Of a stretch of DNA of 7,316 nt, positions 1-7,102 are shown piece by piece. The position numbers were made by a program, and so were the translations under genes. Origin of the DNA: Chthoniobacterales bacterium (lineage in GTDB: Bacteria; Verrucomicrobiota; Verrucomicrobiia; Chthoniobacterales; UBA10450). The notes below the pieces were generated by a model, which saw nothing but the letters and a program-made list of their open reading frames with translations, was not told where the DNA came from and searched no databases. The first letter of the stretch is position 1. The number at the start of each line of letters is the position of its first letter. The DNA lies in contig JACCXL010000286.1 in assembly GCA_013697015.1 (NCBI GenBank), positions 1-7,316 of the forward strand, in the 5' to 3' direction.

Positions 1-79
1 GCCAAGTGCGAGGCCGACGGTCGCGGTCCGCGCAGATCTTCCGGCCCAGTGGAAGCAGTGCCCCGGCTAAGCGAGATCG
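1..79. other. Window edge; possible tail of a convergent gene
   Basis: No gene can be assigned here. On the plus strand two frames are open from the window edge and stop at 68-70 (TAA) and 81-83 (TAA). Either could be the last codons of a gene converging on the minus-strand cluster. The roughly 22-26 residues visible in each frame match no family I recognise. I see no convincing terminator with a T-run for the minus-strand unit that ends at 80. Confidence 0.2.
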
Positions 80-469
80 CTAAAGCAGGCTGGAGCCAAA
101 CGCCCCGGGCCCGCGTTTCCAGCGCAACTCGGGATTGAGATTGATCTTATCAGCTGGCACTTGGAATCCAACGGCGCGCAAGAGATAGGCGACGCCTTCG
201 CGGCTCTCCATTGTCTCCTTCAAGCTGCGCGCAAAAAGCTCGATATATTCTTTGTAGGATTCGAGGGCCAGTTTTCCTTCTGCGAAATGCTCGGCGAGCG
301 CTTCGTCGTGATAGTCGATCAGTTCAACCAGGGCGCGACGGAGCTTCATCCGCATCTCGGGATCGACCACGAGCTTGAAGGGTGTCGCGCCTGGATCCGG
401 CAACGACAGGGCCTTCTTCACGCCAGTCTGATCTGCGGAAACGAGCTGATAATCTCCAGGTTGTGGCAT
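80..469 (-). CDS. Conserved-looking hypothetical protein, 129 aa, downstream of hppA
   Basis: I do not recognise this family and assign no function. The predicted product is soluble, with no signal peptide or membrane segment. The middle (about residues 37-100) is rich in E, K, L, A and R and should be mainly alpha-helical. It contains the charged stretch YHDEALAEHFAEGKLALESY. The tail (about 103-129) is rich in Pro, Gly and basic residues and is probably disordered. The ATG at 467-469 is preceded by GAGGG about five bases upstream, a good ribosome-binding site that supports this start. The gene begins 37 bp after the hppA stop in the same direction, so it is probably co-transcribed with hppA. 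It is treated as real because of the ribosome-binding site, the spacing and a normal amino-acid composition. The plus-strand frame over the same bases has no such support. Confidence 0.72.
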   Translation of the reverse strand: MPQPGDYQLVSADQTGVKKALSLPDPGATPFKLVVDPEMRMKLRRALVELIDYHDEALAEHFAEGKLALESYKEYIELFARSLKETMESREGVAYLLRAVGFQVPADKINLNPELRWKRGPGAFGSSLL

Positions 470-506
470 TTCTTCCCTCGGGAAGCAGATTGTGCTACCG
501 GCGTCG

Positions 507-2636
507 CTAAAAGAAGATCGGGATGATCAGAATAGCAACGATGTTTACTACTTTGATCATCGGGTTAATGGCCGGGCCTGCCGTGTCCTTGTATGGATCG
601 CCGACAGTGTCGCCTGTGACCGAGGCAGCGTGCGCGAAGGAGCCTTTACCGCCCAAGTTTCCCTCCTCGATGTATTTCTTGGCGTTATCCCAGGCACCGC
701 CACTGGAAGTCATGGCGATCGCCACGAACAGGCCGGTCACAATCGTGCCGACGAGTAGACCGCCCAAAACGACCGGACCGAGTGGCTTGATCATCGCGAC
801 CGCGATTACGAATACGACCGGCAACAACGCCGGAACGATCATTTCGCGCAGAGCTGCTTTTGTCACAATGTCCACGCAGGTTCCGTAATCGGGCGTGTCT
901 TCGCCACGGAGAATTCCCGGTTTCGCGGTCAGCTGACGACGCACCTCGCGCACAACTGCGCCGGCCGCCTTTCCCACCGCGTCCATACTAAAGGCGGTGA
1001 AAATAAACGGGAGCAGCCCGCCGATGAAAAGGCCGATGATCACCTTCGGATCGCTGAGCGAGAAGGTGAGCATCTTGTCGATGGCCTCGACCTGCACCGC
1101 GATCGCCGCGGCGTCGGCGGTGCCATGAAGGGCGTGCCACTTCTCGAACAGATGCGCCTTGAGATCGACCGAATACGAGCCAAAGAGTACCAGAGCCGCG
1201 AGCCCAGCGGACGCGATCGCGTAACCTTTCGTGACCGCTTTCATCGTGTTGCCAACCTGGTCCAGCTCGTCAGTGACCCCGCGAACTTCCTTTGGCAGAT
1301 TGCTCATCACAGCGATGCCGCCGGCGTTGTCCGTGATGGGGCCAAAGGCATCGAGCGAGATGATGATTCCAGCCATCGAGAGCATGCTCATGACGGCGAT
1401 CGCGATCCCGTAGAGGCCGGCAAAGTGGTAGCTGGAAAGAATCGCTAGGCCGATGAAGAGAACGGGTAGCGCCGTCGCATGCTGCCCGATCGCGAGCCCG
1501 GCAATGATGTTCGTGGCGTGACCTGTCTCCGAGGCCTTGGCGATTTTCCGGACGGGGCGATACGCGGTCGAGGTGTAGTAATTCGTGATCAAGACCACGA
1601 TGAAGGTCAGGACCAAGCCGACGAGCGCGGACAGATAAAGCGCATTAGCGGTCCGCTGGAGCCCGCCGACCGCGACGCCGTTCGGAAACATCAGGTGAGT
1701 CGCCGGCCAAAAGAGAATCGCCGAGACAAGCGCGCTCGCTCCGACCGCACCCATGAGCGCGGTGCCCGGCTTGAGGCTGCTCATGTTTACGAACAGGATG
1801 CCGACGATCGCGCCCAGGACGGAGATGCCGCCGAGCACGAACGGGTAAATGATCGCGGCGGGATCGGCGGCGATGGTGAGCGCCCCAACGAGGATCGCGC
1901 CGATCAAGCTGACGGCATAGGTCTCGAAAACATCCGCCGCCATGCCCGCGCAATCGCCCACGTTATCGCCGACGTTGTCTGCGATCGTGGCTGGGTTGCG
2001 TGGATCGTCTTCGTCCAGATTACTCTCGATTTTACCGACGAGATCCGCGCCCACGTCGGCAGCCTTCGTGTAGATGCCACCGCCAAGCCGGGCGAAAACA
2101 CTGATGAGGCTCGCGCCCAAAGCGAGACCGATAAGACTGCGGACGGCGAGGTCGTGCCCGACCATTTTCCCCGCGATGGTGTAGAAAATGGCCACGGCCA
2201 TGAGCGCCAGGCCGACCACAAGGAGACCAGTCACGGCGCCCCCATTGAACGCCACCCGCATAGCCAGCGTGCGCGAACTGCTCGCAGCCTGGGCTGTGCG
2301 CGTGTTCGCCAGAACGGCAATCCGCATTCCGATGTAACCAGCAGCGAGGGAGCAAAAGGCGCCGATGACGAAGCCGACGGCGGTGGCGTGATCTTTGGCG
2401 AAGAAAAGGAGGACAAAAATGATAGCAGCGATCGCGCTGATCGTGATGACCTGCCGATGCAAATAGGCCTTAGCGCCCTGTTCCACTGCGCCCGCGATGA
2501 ATCGCATCCGTTCGTTCCCGGGCGACGACCGCAGAATCACGGCGATCAACCCGAACGCAAAGACCAGCCCGATGGCAGCGCAAACCATCGACATCGGGAC
2601 GCCAGAAACCAGCATGTTAAGGGCAAGGAAAGTCAT
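507..2636 (-). CDS. hppA: Membrane-bound K+-independent H+-translocating pyrophosphatase
   Basis: This integral membrane pump couples hydrolysis of pyrophosphate to two phosphates with proton export across the cytoplasmic membrane. At 709 aa it is full length for the family, with about 16 hydrophobic segments. The family signatures are all present: GGGIYTKAADVGADLVGKIE at 185-204 (pyrophosphate and Mg binding), the Asp-rich DNVGDNVGDCAGMAADVFE at 220-238, DNAGG at 436-440, and DTVGDPYKDTAGPAINPMIK at 676-695. Residues 462-469 read GNTMKAVT. The Lys at 466 and Thr at 469 mark the potassium-independent class; potassium-dependent enzymes, including the sodium pumps, carry Ala and Gly there. Proton pumping is therefore the best call. 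The start is ATG at 2634-2636 with no clear Shine-Dalgarno; a GTG or upstream start is not needed for family length. It lies 104 bp after the channel gene and 37 bp before the 129-aa gene. Confidence 0.97.
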   Translation of the reverse strand: MTFLALNMLVSGVPMSMVCAAIGLVFAFGLIAVILRSSPGNERMRFIAGAVEQGAKAYLHRQVITISAIAAIIFVLLFFAKDHATAVGFVIGAFCSLAAGYIGMRIAVLANTRTAQAASSSRTLAMRVAFNGGAVTGLLVVGLALMAVAIFYTIAGKMVGHDLAVRSLIGLALGASLISVFARLGGGIYTKAADVGADLVGKIESNLDEDDPRNPATIADNVGDNVGDCAGMAADVFETYAVSLIGAILVGALTIAADPAAIIYPFVLGGISVLGAIVGILFVNMSSLKPGTALMGAVGASALVSAILFWPATHLMFPNGVAVGGLQRTANALYLSALVGLVLTFIVVLITNYYTSTAYRPVRKIAKASETGHATNIIAGLAIGQHATALPVLFIGLAILSSYHFAGLYGIAIAVMSMLSMAGIIISLDAFGPITDNAGGIAVMSNLPKEVRGVTDELDQVGNTMKAVTKGYAIASAGLAALVLFGSYSVDLKAHLFEKWHALHGTADAAAIAVQVEAIDKMLTFSLSDPKVIIGLFIGGLLPFIFTAFSMDAVGKAAGAVVREVRRQLTAKPGILRGEDTPDYGTCVDIVTKAALREMIVPALLPVVFVIAVAMIKPLGPVVLGGLLVGTIVTGLFVAIAMTSSGGAWDNAKKYIEEGNLGGKGSFAHAASVTGDTVGDPYKDTAGPAINPMIKVVNIVAILIIPIFF

Positions 2637-2661
2637 AAAAGGGTCCGATTTGGAGTGCGGG

Positions 2662-2689
2662 ACTCTAGTGAGAAACGCCTCGGTCGCAA
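2662..2689 (-). promoter_or_regulatory. Weak candidate sigma70-type promoter for hppA
   Basis: In the 104-bp gap before hppA, the minus strand carries TTGCGA (2684-2689) and TAGAGT (2662-2667) separated by 16 bp. Each matches the consensus at four of six positions. The -10 element ends 25 bp before the ATG, which would give a short leader. Such matches are common by chance, and hppA may instead be read from the channel gene upstream. Confidence 0.2.
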
Positions 2690-2740
2690 TGGCAATCTGA
2701 CAGCGAATGGCGGAGGAGAGCCAGGGCTGGGCAGAGACCG

Positions 2741-4249
2741 TTAAAGTTCGAAAAATGTCTTCAGTCGATCCACGAACGACGCGGTGTACTCGCGCTCTTT
2801 TTTCTCTTCGTTGTGCGGATGGGTCGCGTCCTTTACGATCCCTTCCGTTTCCATCTTTCTTTTCGCCAGCAAGGCGCTGAGTTGATCAAGGCAACCGGGG
2901 GATTCACGCAGAACTTCGGCCATCAGCGGTTTACCGATCTCCATCACATAGCAATCGCCATCCGCGCGCACGGTCGCCATTCTGCGCTCGCCTGTCAGCA
3001 GGGACATCTCGCCGAAGCAATCGCCGGAACGCAGTACTCCAACGCGAATGGTTGAGCCATTTTTCGCCACGGAAACATGCGCGGTGCCTCGCAGGAGGAT
3101 GAACATCGATTCACCCCTTGCGCCCTCCTCAATCATGCGCTCGCCGCGGCCAAAGTGATTCAGGAGAGATTGTTTGAGCAAACCGTCGATGCGTCCATCC
3201 GGGAGACACTGAAAAAGCGGCTCGCCCCGCAGAATGGCACGCGCTTCGGCATGGCCTTCGTGAACCGGCGGACCGGCGTGCCGACGTTGCACGTGGAGTG
3301 TTCGGGCCGGAAACGGAATTGTGATGCGCTGACGCTTGAATTCGTACCAGATATTGGTGTGGATCGCGTCGTTGATGTCATTGAAGTGTGCGTGATCAGC
3401 GATCCAATATTTGATTTCGTAGGTGACGGCCGAATCGGCAAAATCGACGAGGAAAACGCGCGGAGGCGGATCGCGCAACACTCCTTCGGCATTTGAGCTC
3501 GCACGATACAACGCGTCCTTCACGCGGTTCGGCGGAGTGGTGTACTCGACCCCGACGCGCAGGCGCATGGCGTGCCGCGGTGTTGGATAATGCAGATTGA
3601 TGATCGTCTGCCGCACGAACTCGTTGTTCGGCACGTCCAGGTAAACGTCGTCGTTGGTCCGGAGACGCGTGGTATCGAGGCTCATCTCCATGACCTCGGC
3701 GAAGCGCTCACCGATCTGGAGCCAGTCGCCCACGCGGAAGGGGCGGCTGATCTGCAGCGAAATACCTGAAATCATCCCGCCCAGCAGGTTTTGCATCGCA
3801 AAGGCGAGCACGAGCGCGACGATGCTTGACCCGGCGAGGAGGCCGCGCAGTTCGGCCTCGGCGTGATAGCCCATGTTTAAGACGAACAGGAGCGTGATCA
3901 GGAAAATCACGAGGGCGACGACGTGCCGGAGAAACTTCGGGATCGGGGTCTGACGCCGTTCCTCGAAGTACATATCCCAGAGGTAGCGGTCGAGCAGTGC
4001 GATGAGCACGCCGGTGCTAAGCAAAACGACGAGGGCGCCGAGGTGCGTTCGGATGTTGGCGTGAAATCCGTAGGTCGCGAGAGCTGCGTAGAACGCGACC
4101 GCGAGACAGAAAAGTTTGTACGAAACCCCGAGCTGCACACCAGCGCGCCGTTTCAAGATCCGGCCGAGCGCGAGCGTGACGAAAAACGTCGCCAGTAAAA
4201 CGACGACAGTGATGGCAGCTTTCTGGGTCTCGAGTAGAGCGGGCAACAT
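2741..4249 (-). CDS. MscS-family channel with C-terminal cyclic nucleotide-binding domain
   Basis: A 502-aa inner-membrane protein of the MscS/bCNG type. The N-terminal part has about five hydrophobic helices (roughly 13-32, 45-63, 68-88, 107-127 and 136-162). The last is the MscS pore helix, with AFAMQNLLGGMISG near 149-162, followed by the beta domain motif ISRPFRVGDWLQI (167-179) and VPNNEFVRQTIINLHYP (206-222). Residues about 343-450 form a cNMP-binding fold with GESMFILLRGTAHVSV (379-394) and the phosphate-binding cassette FGEMSLLTGERRMAT (412-426). The cassette's conserved Glu and Arg are both present, so cAMP or cGMP binding is plausible. The C-terminal tail (464-502) is charged. Family members are ligand- or tension-gated ion channels used in osmotic adjustment. 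The ATG at 4247-4249 has AGGA about nine bases upstream. DUF423 lies 63 bp upstream and hppA 104 bp downstream, all in one direction. Confidence 0.93.
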   Translation of the reverse strand: MLPALLETQKAAITVVVLLATFFVTLALGRILKRRAGVQLGVSYKLFCLAVAFYAALATYGFHANIRTHLGALVVLLSTGVLIALLDRYLWDMYFEERRQTPIPKFLRHVVALVIFLITLLFVLNMGYHAEAELRGLLAGSSIVALVLAFAMQNLLGGMISGISLQISRPFRVGDWLQIGERFAEVMEMSLDTTRLRTNDDVYLDVPNNEFVRQTIINLHYPTPRHAMRLRVGVEYTTPPNRVKDALYRASSNAEGVLRDPPPRVFLVDFADSAVTYEIKYWIADHAHFNDINDAIHTNIWYEFKRQRITIPFPARTLHVQRRHAGPPVHEGHAEARAILRGEPLFQCLPDGRIDGLLKQSLLNHFGRGERMIEEGARGESMFILLRGTAHVSVAKNGSTIRVGVLRSGDCFGEMSLLTGERRMATVRADGDCYVMEIGKPLMAEVLRESPGCLDQLSALLAKRKMETEGIVKDATHPHNEEKKEREYTASFVDRLKTFFEL

Positions 4250-4312
4250 GAGCAGGCGTCCTAGCTTATCAGCAGGTCTGCACTTGCCACAAGCTCGGTC
4301 GACATCGCGGAC

Positions 4313-4672
4313 CTAGCGGACCGGCGAGAACGCGAGCCAGATCCACGCGGCCAGGAAGCAAAGACCTCCCAGTGGAGTAATGGCGCCGAGCCCGCGCCAT
4401 CCAGTCAGAGCCATGAGGTACAAACTGCCGCTGAACAAAGCAATGCCGGCCAGCAACAGCCACGCGGCGGGACGATTTACATTTGGCACCAGGCTGAGAG
4501 CGAGGAGAGCGATCGCGTGCGTGAGGTGATAGAGAACGGCCTTTTCCCACACTCCGGCCATATTCGCTGCAGTCAGGGTTGCTTTCAAAGCGTGCGCGCC
4601 GAAAGCCCCGAGCGCCACCGCCAAAAAGCAGAGGATCGTGGCCAACCGGAACAACATCAGGTTCATGTCCAT
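4313..4672 (-). CDS. DUF423 family small membrane protein (YgdD-like)
   Basis: A 119-aa protein with about four hydrophobic helices, of the DUF423 family, whose function is unknown. The family hallmarks are clear: VALGAFGAHAL (19-29), WEKAVLYHLTHAIALL (42-57), GIALFSGSLYLMALTG (76-91) and LGAITPLGGLCFLAAW (95-110). Two starts are possible. The ATG at 4670-4672 places GAFGAH about 20 residues in, as I recall for E. coli YgdD, but it has no clear ribosome-binding site. A TTG at 4700-4702, adding ten residues, has GGAG four bases upstream. I chose the ATG for its fit to the family. It is the first gene of the minus-strand cluster, 63 bp before the channel gene, and is divergent from the M2 peptidase. 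Confidence 0.92.
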   Translation of the reverse strand: MDMNLMLFRLATILCFLAVALGAFGAHALKATLTAANMAGVWEKAVLYHLTHAIALLALSLVPNVNRPAAWLLLAGIALFSGSLYLMALTGWRGLGAITPLGGLCFLAAWIWLAFSPVR

Positions 4673-4753
4673 AGCCAACACTCTGAGGCAGTGAAACGTC
4701 AAGTTGCTCCAAAAGCCACTTCACAATTCGCCCGAAATATCTAGCTTCGCGCC
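4673..4753. promoter_or_regulatory. Divergent intergenic region between DUF423 and M2 peptidase genes
   Basis: These 81 bp separate two genes that point away from each other, so promoters for both are expected here or just inside the flanking genes. The bases are more A+T-rich near 4711-4745 than in the coding regions. I found no -35/-10 pair at proper spacing in either direction and no strong palindromic operator. The call rests on position alone. Confidence 0.35.
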
Positions 4754-6049
4754 ATGCACTTTTCTCCTCGCCCACACACGCTCGCACAGATTTTCTTGCT
4801 GCTGGCTGCGTTCTCGACCAGTGCAGCGGCTGCGACATCTCCAATCCAGGAGCGCGCCGATCGCTTTCTGTCGCTTGCGAATGCCGGTTACCGGGCGCTC
4901 ACAACGGTGAACCAGGAAGCGCAATGGCGAGCGGTCACTGACGTAACCCCTGAGCACGATGCCGCTTCCGAAACAGCCGGCAAAGCGGCCGCCGCATTCA
5001 ACGGCAATCCCGCCATCATTAAGGAAGCGCAAGACTTGCTCATTCACAAAAGTGAGCTCACTGAGCTCGCGGTTCGGCAATTGAACCAGTTGCTCTTGAA
5101 TGCGGCCGAAGGTCCGATGACCAATCCGGATCTCGTCCGGCAGCGCGTTGAGGCGGAAACGAAGCAGGCGTCCCTTCTGAACAGCTTCGAGTTCAAGCTG
5201 AACGACAAGCCGATTACGGCGAACGAGATCGACAATCGGCTCGAGCAAAGCACCGATTTAAACGAGCGCCGCGCCGTCTGGGAAACCTCCAAGCAATCCG
5301 GCGCCGCGTTAAAGCCGAACCTGGTGAAGCTGCGCGATCTCCGCAATGGCGTGGCGAAGGAACTCGGCCATCCCGATTACTTCGGCCTTGAGACGGCAGC
5401 CTACGGGATGACCACGGACCAGATGCTGGCCATGCAGGAAAATTTCAAGCGGGAATTGCGTCCGCTCTATCTGCAACTGCACACGTGGACAAAATACAAA
5501 TTGGCGGAAAAATATCACCAGCCGGTTCCGAAGAAAATCCCGGCGCATTGGATCAACAATCGGTGGTCGCAGGAATGGACGGGGCTGGTCGAAGCGGCCA
5601 AGCTCGACCAGTATTTTGCCGGCCGGACATCCGAATGGGTCATCAAAACAGCGGAGCAGTTCTATACCGGCCTGGGGTTTTCGCCGTTGCCCGCCAGCTT
5701 CTGGAGCAAGTCCGATCTGTATCCCGTTTCTGCCGGCGACAAGCGCAAGAAAAATACCCACGCCTCCTGTTGGCACATCGATTTGCAGGATGACATTCGT
5801 TCGCTCCAGAGCATCGAGCCAAATCCGCAATGGTTTTTCACCGCGCACCACGAGCTTGGGCACGGCTATTATTTCAAGGCCTACAGCCGGCCGGAGGTTC
5901 CTTTTCTTTTGCGCACCGGCGCCGCGCCCGGATTTCACGAAGGCATCGGTGAGCTGATTTCTCTCGCCTCCAGTCAGGTGCCATACCTCGAGTCGCGCGG
6001 TATTTTGCCGCGATTTCAAAGCAGATGCGACCGCGTTTCTTCTCGATGA
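4754..6049 (+). CDS. M2-family (ACE-like) zinc dipeptidyl carboxypeptidase, N-terminal part, frameshifted
   Basis: M2 peptidases remove dipeptides from peptide C-termini using one zinc ion. Residues 1-26 are a Sec signal peptide with a hydrophobic core at about 10-20 and an Ala-rich cleavage site near STSAAA, so the enzyme should act outside the inner membrane. The zinc site HHELGH lies at 365-370 (ligands H366 and H370, catalytic base E367). The third ligand, E396, is in GFHEGIGE (393-400). This is the M2 arrangement, with two more residues between the motifs than in human ACE. Family-like sequence runs to P419 at 6008-6010. After that the frame turns into an unrelated tail and stops at 6049, while the true continuation is in another frame from 6012. 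Read across the break, the enzyme is about 598 aa, a normal length for bacterial M2 proteins. The ATG start gives a sensible signal peptide but lacks a clear Shine-Dalgarno. The broken form would probably be inactive. Confidence 0.88.
   Translation: MHFSPRPHTLAQIFLLLAAFSTSAAAATSPIQERADRFLSLANAGYRALTTVNQEAQWRAVTDVTPEHDAASETAGKAAAAFNGNPAIIKEAQDLLIHKSELTELAVRQLNQLLLNAAEGPMTNPDLVRQRVEAETKQASLLNSFEFKLNDKPITANEIDNRLEQSTDLNERRAVWETSKQSGAALKPNLVKLRDLRNGVAKELGHPDYFGLETAAYGMTTDQMLAMQENFKRELRPLYLQLHTWTKYKLAEKYHQPVPKKIPAHWINNRWSQEWTGLVEAAKLDQYFAGRTSEWVIKTAEQFYTGLGFSPLPASFWSKSDLYPVSAGDKRKKNTHASCWHIDLQDDIRSLQSIEPNPQWFFTAHHELGHGYYFKAYSRPEVPFLLRTGAAPGFHEGIGELISLASSQVPYLESRGILPRFQSRCDRVSSR
6008..6014 (+). other. 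Frameshift site within the M2 peptidase gene
   Basis: The upstream frame reads Ile-Leu-Pro up to 6010. The downstream frame reads Asp-Phe-Lys-Ala-Asp from 6012 and then stays open to the stop at 6551. One base too many (near C6011), or two too few, in CCGCGAT explains the switch. The site shows no classic slippery heptamer or nearby in-frame stop of the prfB kind, so an indel or a sequencing/assembly error is more likely than programmed frameshifting. Confidence 0.8.
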
Positions 6050-6092
6050 TGCGCTCGCCCGCTCCATTCCATTCCTTTATTTCTCCTCTGGC

Positions 6093-6551
6093 GTGATGAC
6101 CCATTGGGAAGCGGACGTCTACGCGCATGGTCTGCCGGCCGATCAGTGGAACGCGCGCTGGTGGAAATACGTCGGCGACTTTCAGGGTGTCGAACCGCCG
6201 GCCACCCGCGGCGAAGAATTCTGCGATGCCGCCACCAAGACTCACATCAACGATACGCCAGCGTATTACTACAACTATGCCTTCGCGACGGTCTTTAAGT
6301 TTCAACTGCACGACTACATCGCGCGGCAAATTCTCCATCAACCGCCGCAAGCGTGTAACTACGCCGACAACAAACAGGTCGGCGCATTTCTCGATCGCAT
6401 CCTGCGCAAAGGTGCGACGGAAGACTGGCGTAAAGTGCTGAAGGATGCGACCGGCGAAGATCTTTCCACCCGCGCAATGGTGGACTATTTCAAACCGCTC
6501 CAGTCGTGGCTGGAAGAACAGAACAAAGGGCGGCCGATCGGATGGGAGTAG
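6093..6551 (+). CDS. M2-family zinc peptidase, C-terminal part (separated by frameshift)
   Basis: This is the remainder of the enzyme that starts at 4754. Homologous reading in this frame begins at about 6012 (DFKADATAFLLDDALARSIP), upstream of the first possible start codon, a GTG at 6093. That GTG has no ribosome-binding site, so separate translation is unlikely. In merged numbering, KTHI at 495-498 matches human ACE K511 and H513 (substrate carboxylate and transition-state binding). Y505 and Y508 match Y520 and Y523. FKFQLHDYIA further on matches the ACE FQFHEAL helix. The Arg that binds chloride in human ACE (R522) is replaced by Asn507 in this alignment. The fragment holds part of the substrate-binding cleft but none of the zinc ligands, so alone it cannot be a peptidase. 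The assignment is firm; the boundary is set only by the frameshift. Confidence 0.82.
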   Translation: MMTHWEADVYAHGLPADQWNARWWKYVGDFQGVEPPATRGEEFCDAATKTHINDTPAYYYNYAFATVFKFQLHDYIARQILHQPPQACNYADNKQVGAFLDRILRKGATEDWRKVLKDATGEDLSTRAMVDYFKPLQSWLEEQNKGRPIGWE

Positions 6552-6625
6552 GACCTCGCGGGCACATACGGCTTGGTGAAGAGACGAAACTGACGCGCAG
6601 ACCGGCCCCACCTGGAAGTTTCCCG

Positions 6626-7102
6626 ATGCAAAGATCGATTCTCGCGCTCGTGATTGCTCTCGCGTGCCGCGCGTCGGTTTGGGCTGACACCCACAAGGTG
6701 CCGGAAGAAAATACGGTTGCGACGGTCGAAGCGCCCGATTCGTGGAAAGCAGAGGATGACGAGCGAGGCATCGAGCTTGGATCCGATGACGGTGAGGTCT
6801 ACATCGCAGTGCAGGTGATTGATGCCAAAGGCGAGAAAGCGATGGAAGAAGCGGCCCGGTATCTGAAGAAAAAGGGCGTCACGCTGGACGACAAACCGGC
6901 CAGGATCGACGACAGCCAGAAGGATCGCGTGCTGGTTTCGTGGGATGGAAAAGATGAGGAAGGACCGGCTAAAATTCAGCTAATGGTGCTGAATGCGAAC
7001 CAGGAGAAAGCCGTGCTTTTTATCTGTTGGGCTTCTCCAGACGGCGAGAAGAAGCACGAGGAAGAAATCGCCGCGATTGCGCGGAGCGTAAAAAAATCCT
7101 GA
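6626..7102 (+). CDS. Exported hypothetical protein, 158 aa, possibly PsbP/DcrB-like
   Basis: The function is not known. Residues 1-20 form a signal peptide with a hydrophobic core (SILALVIALA) and likely cleavage after ASVWA. A Cys at 14 is a poor lipobox match, so a soluble periplasmic protein is favoured over a lipoprotein. The mature part is acidic and Lys-rich. It follows the pattern VATVEAPDSWKAEDDERGIE (31-50), then GEVYIAVQVID and RVLVSWDGKD, and ends in a helix (EEEIAAIARSVKKS). That layout resembles PsbP/DcrB-type stress or binding proteins, but this is a fold-level guess. The ATG at 6626 is chosen because GGAAG lies seven bases upstream and the signal peptide starts exactly there. 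The frame stays open back to an ATG at 6506, but that would overlap the peptidase gene and bury the signal peptide. The gene starts 74 bp after the peptidase stop. Confidence 0.75.
   Translation: MQRSILALVIALACRASVWADTHKVPEENTVATVEAPDSWKAEDDERGIELGSDDGEVYIAVQVIDAKGEKAMEEAARYLKKKGVTLDDKPARIDDSQKDRVLVSWDGKDEEGPAKIQLMVLNANQEKAVLFICWASPDGEKKHEEEIAAIARSVKKS

Noticed and set aside
70..81. Short palindrome AGCGAGATCGCT at the end of the 129-aa gene
   Set aside because: With five-base arms and a two-base centre it cannot form a stable hairpin, and no T-run follows. It is likely chance.
1479..2744. A 421-codon open frame on the plus strand opposite hppA and its upstream gap
   Set aside because: Its product is packed with Asp, Arg, His, Glu and Gly, as expected from the antisense of a GC-rich membrane-protein gene. 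It has no domain or membrane pattern, and hppA beneath it is certain.
5309..6067. A 252-codon minus-strand frame opposite the M2 peptidase
   Set aside because: It mirrors the codons of a well-supported peptidase gene, has Arg-rich composition and matches no family. It is a shadow frame.
5874..6611. A 245-codon minus-strand frame spanning the frameshift and C-terminal part of the peptidase
   Set aside because: It crosses the real gene's break, but the plus-strand sequence on both sides is clearly M2 peptidase. The antisense product shows no recognisable features.
6506..6625. Forty-codon N-terminal extension of the exported protein
   Set aside because: It overlaps the end of the peptidase gene and is rich in Arg and Pro. 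It would also hide a clean signal peptide that begins at the ATG at 6626 behind a ribosome-binding site.
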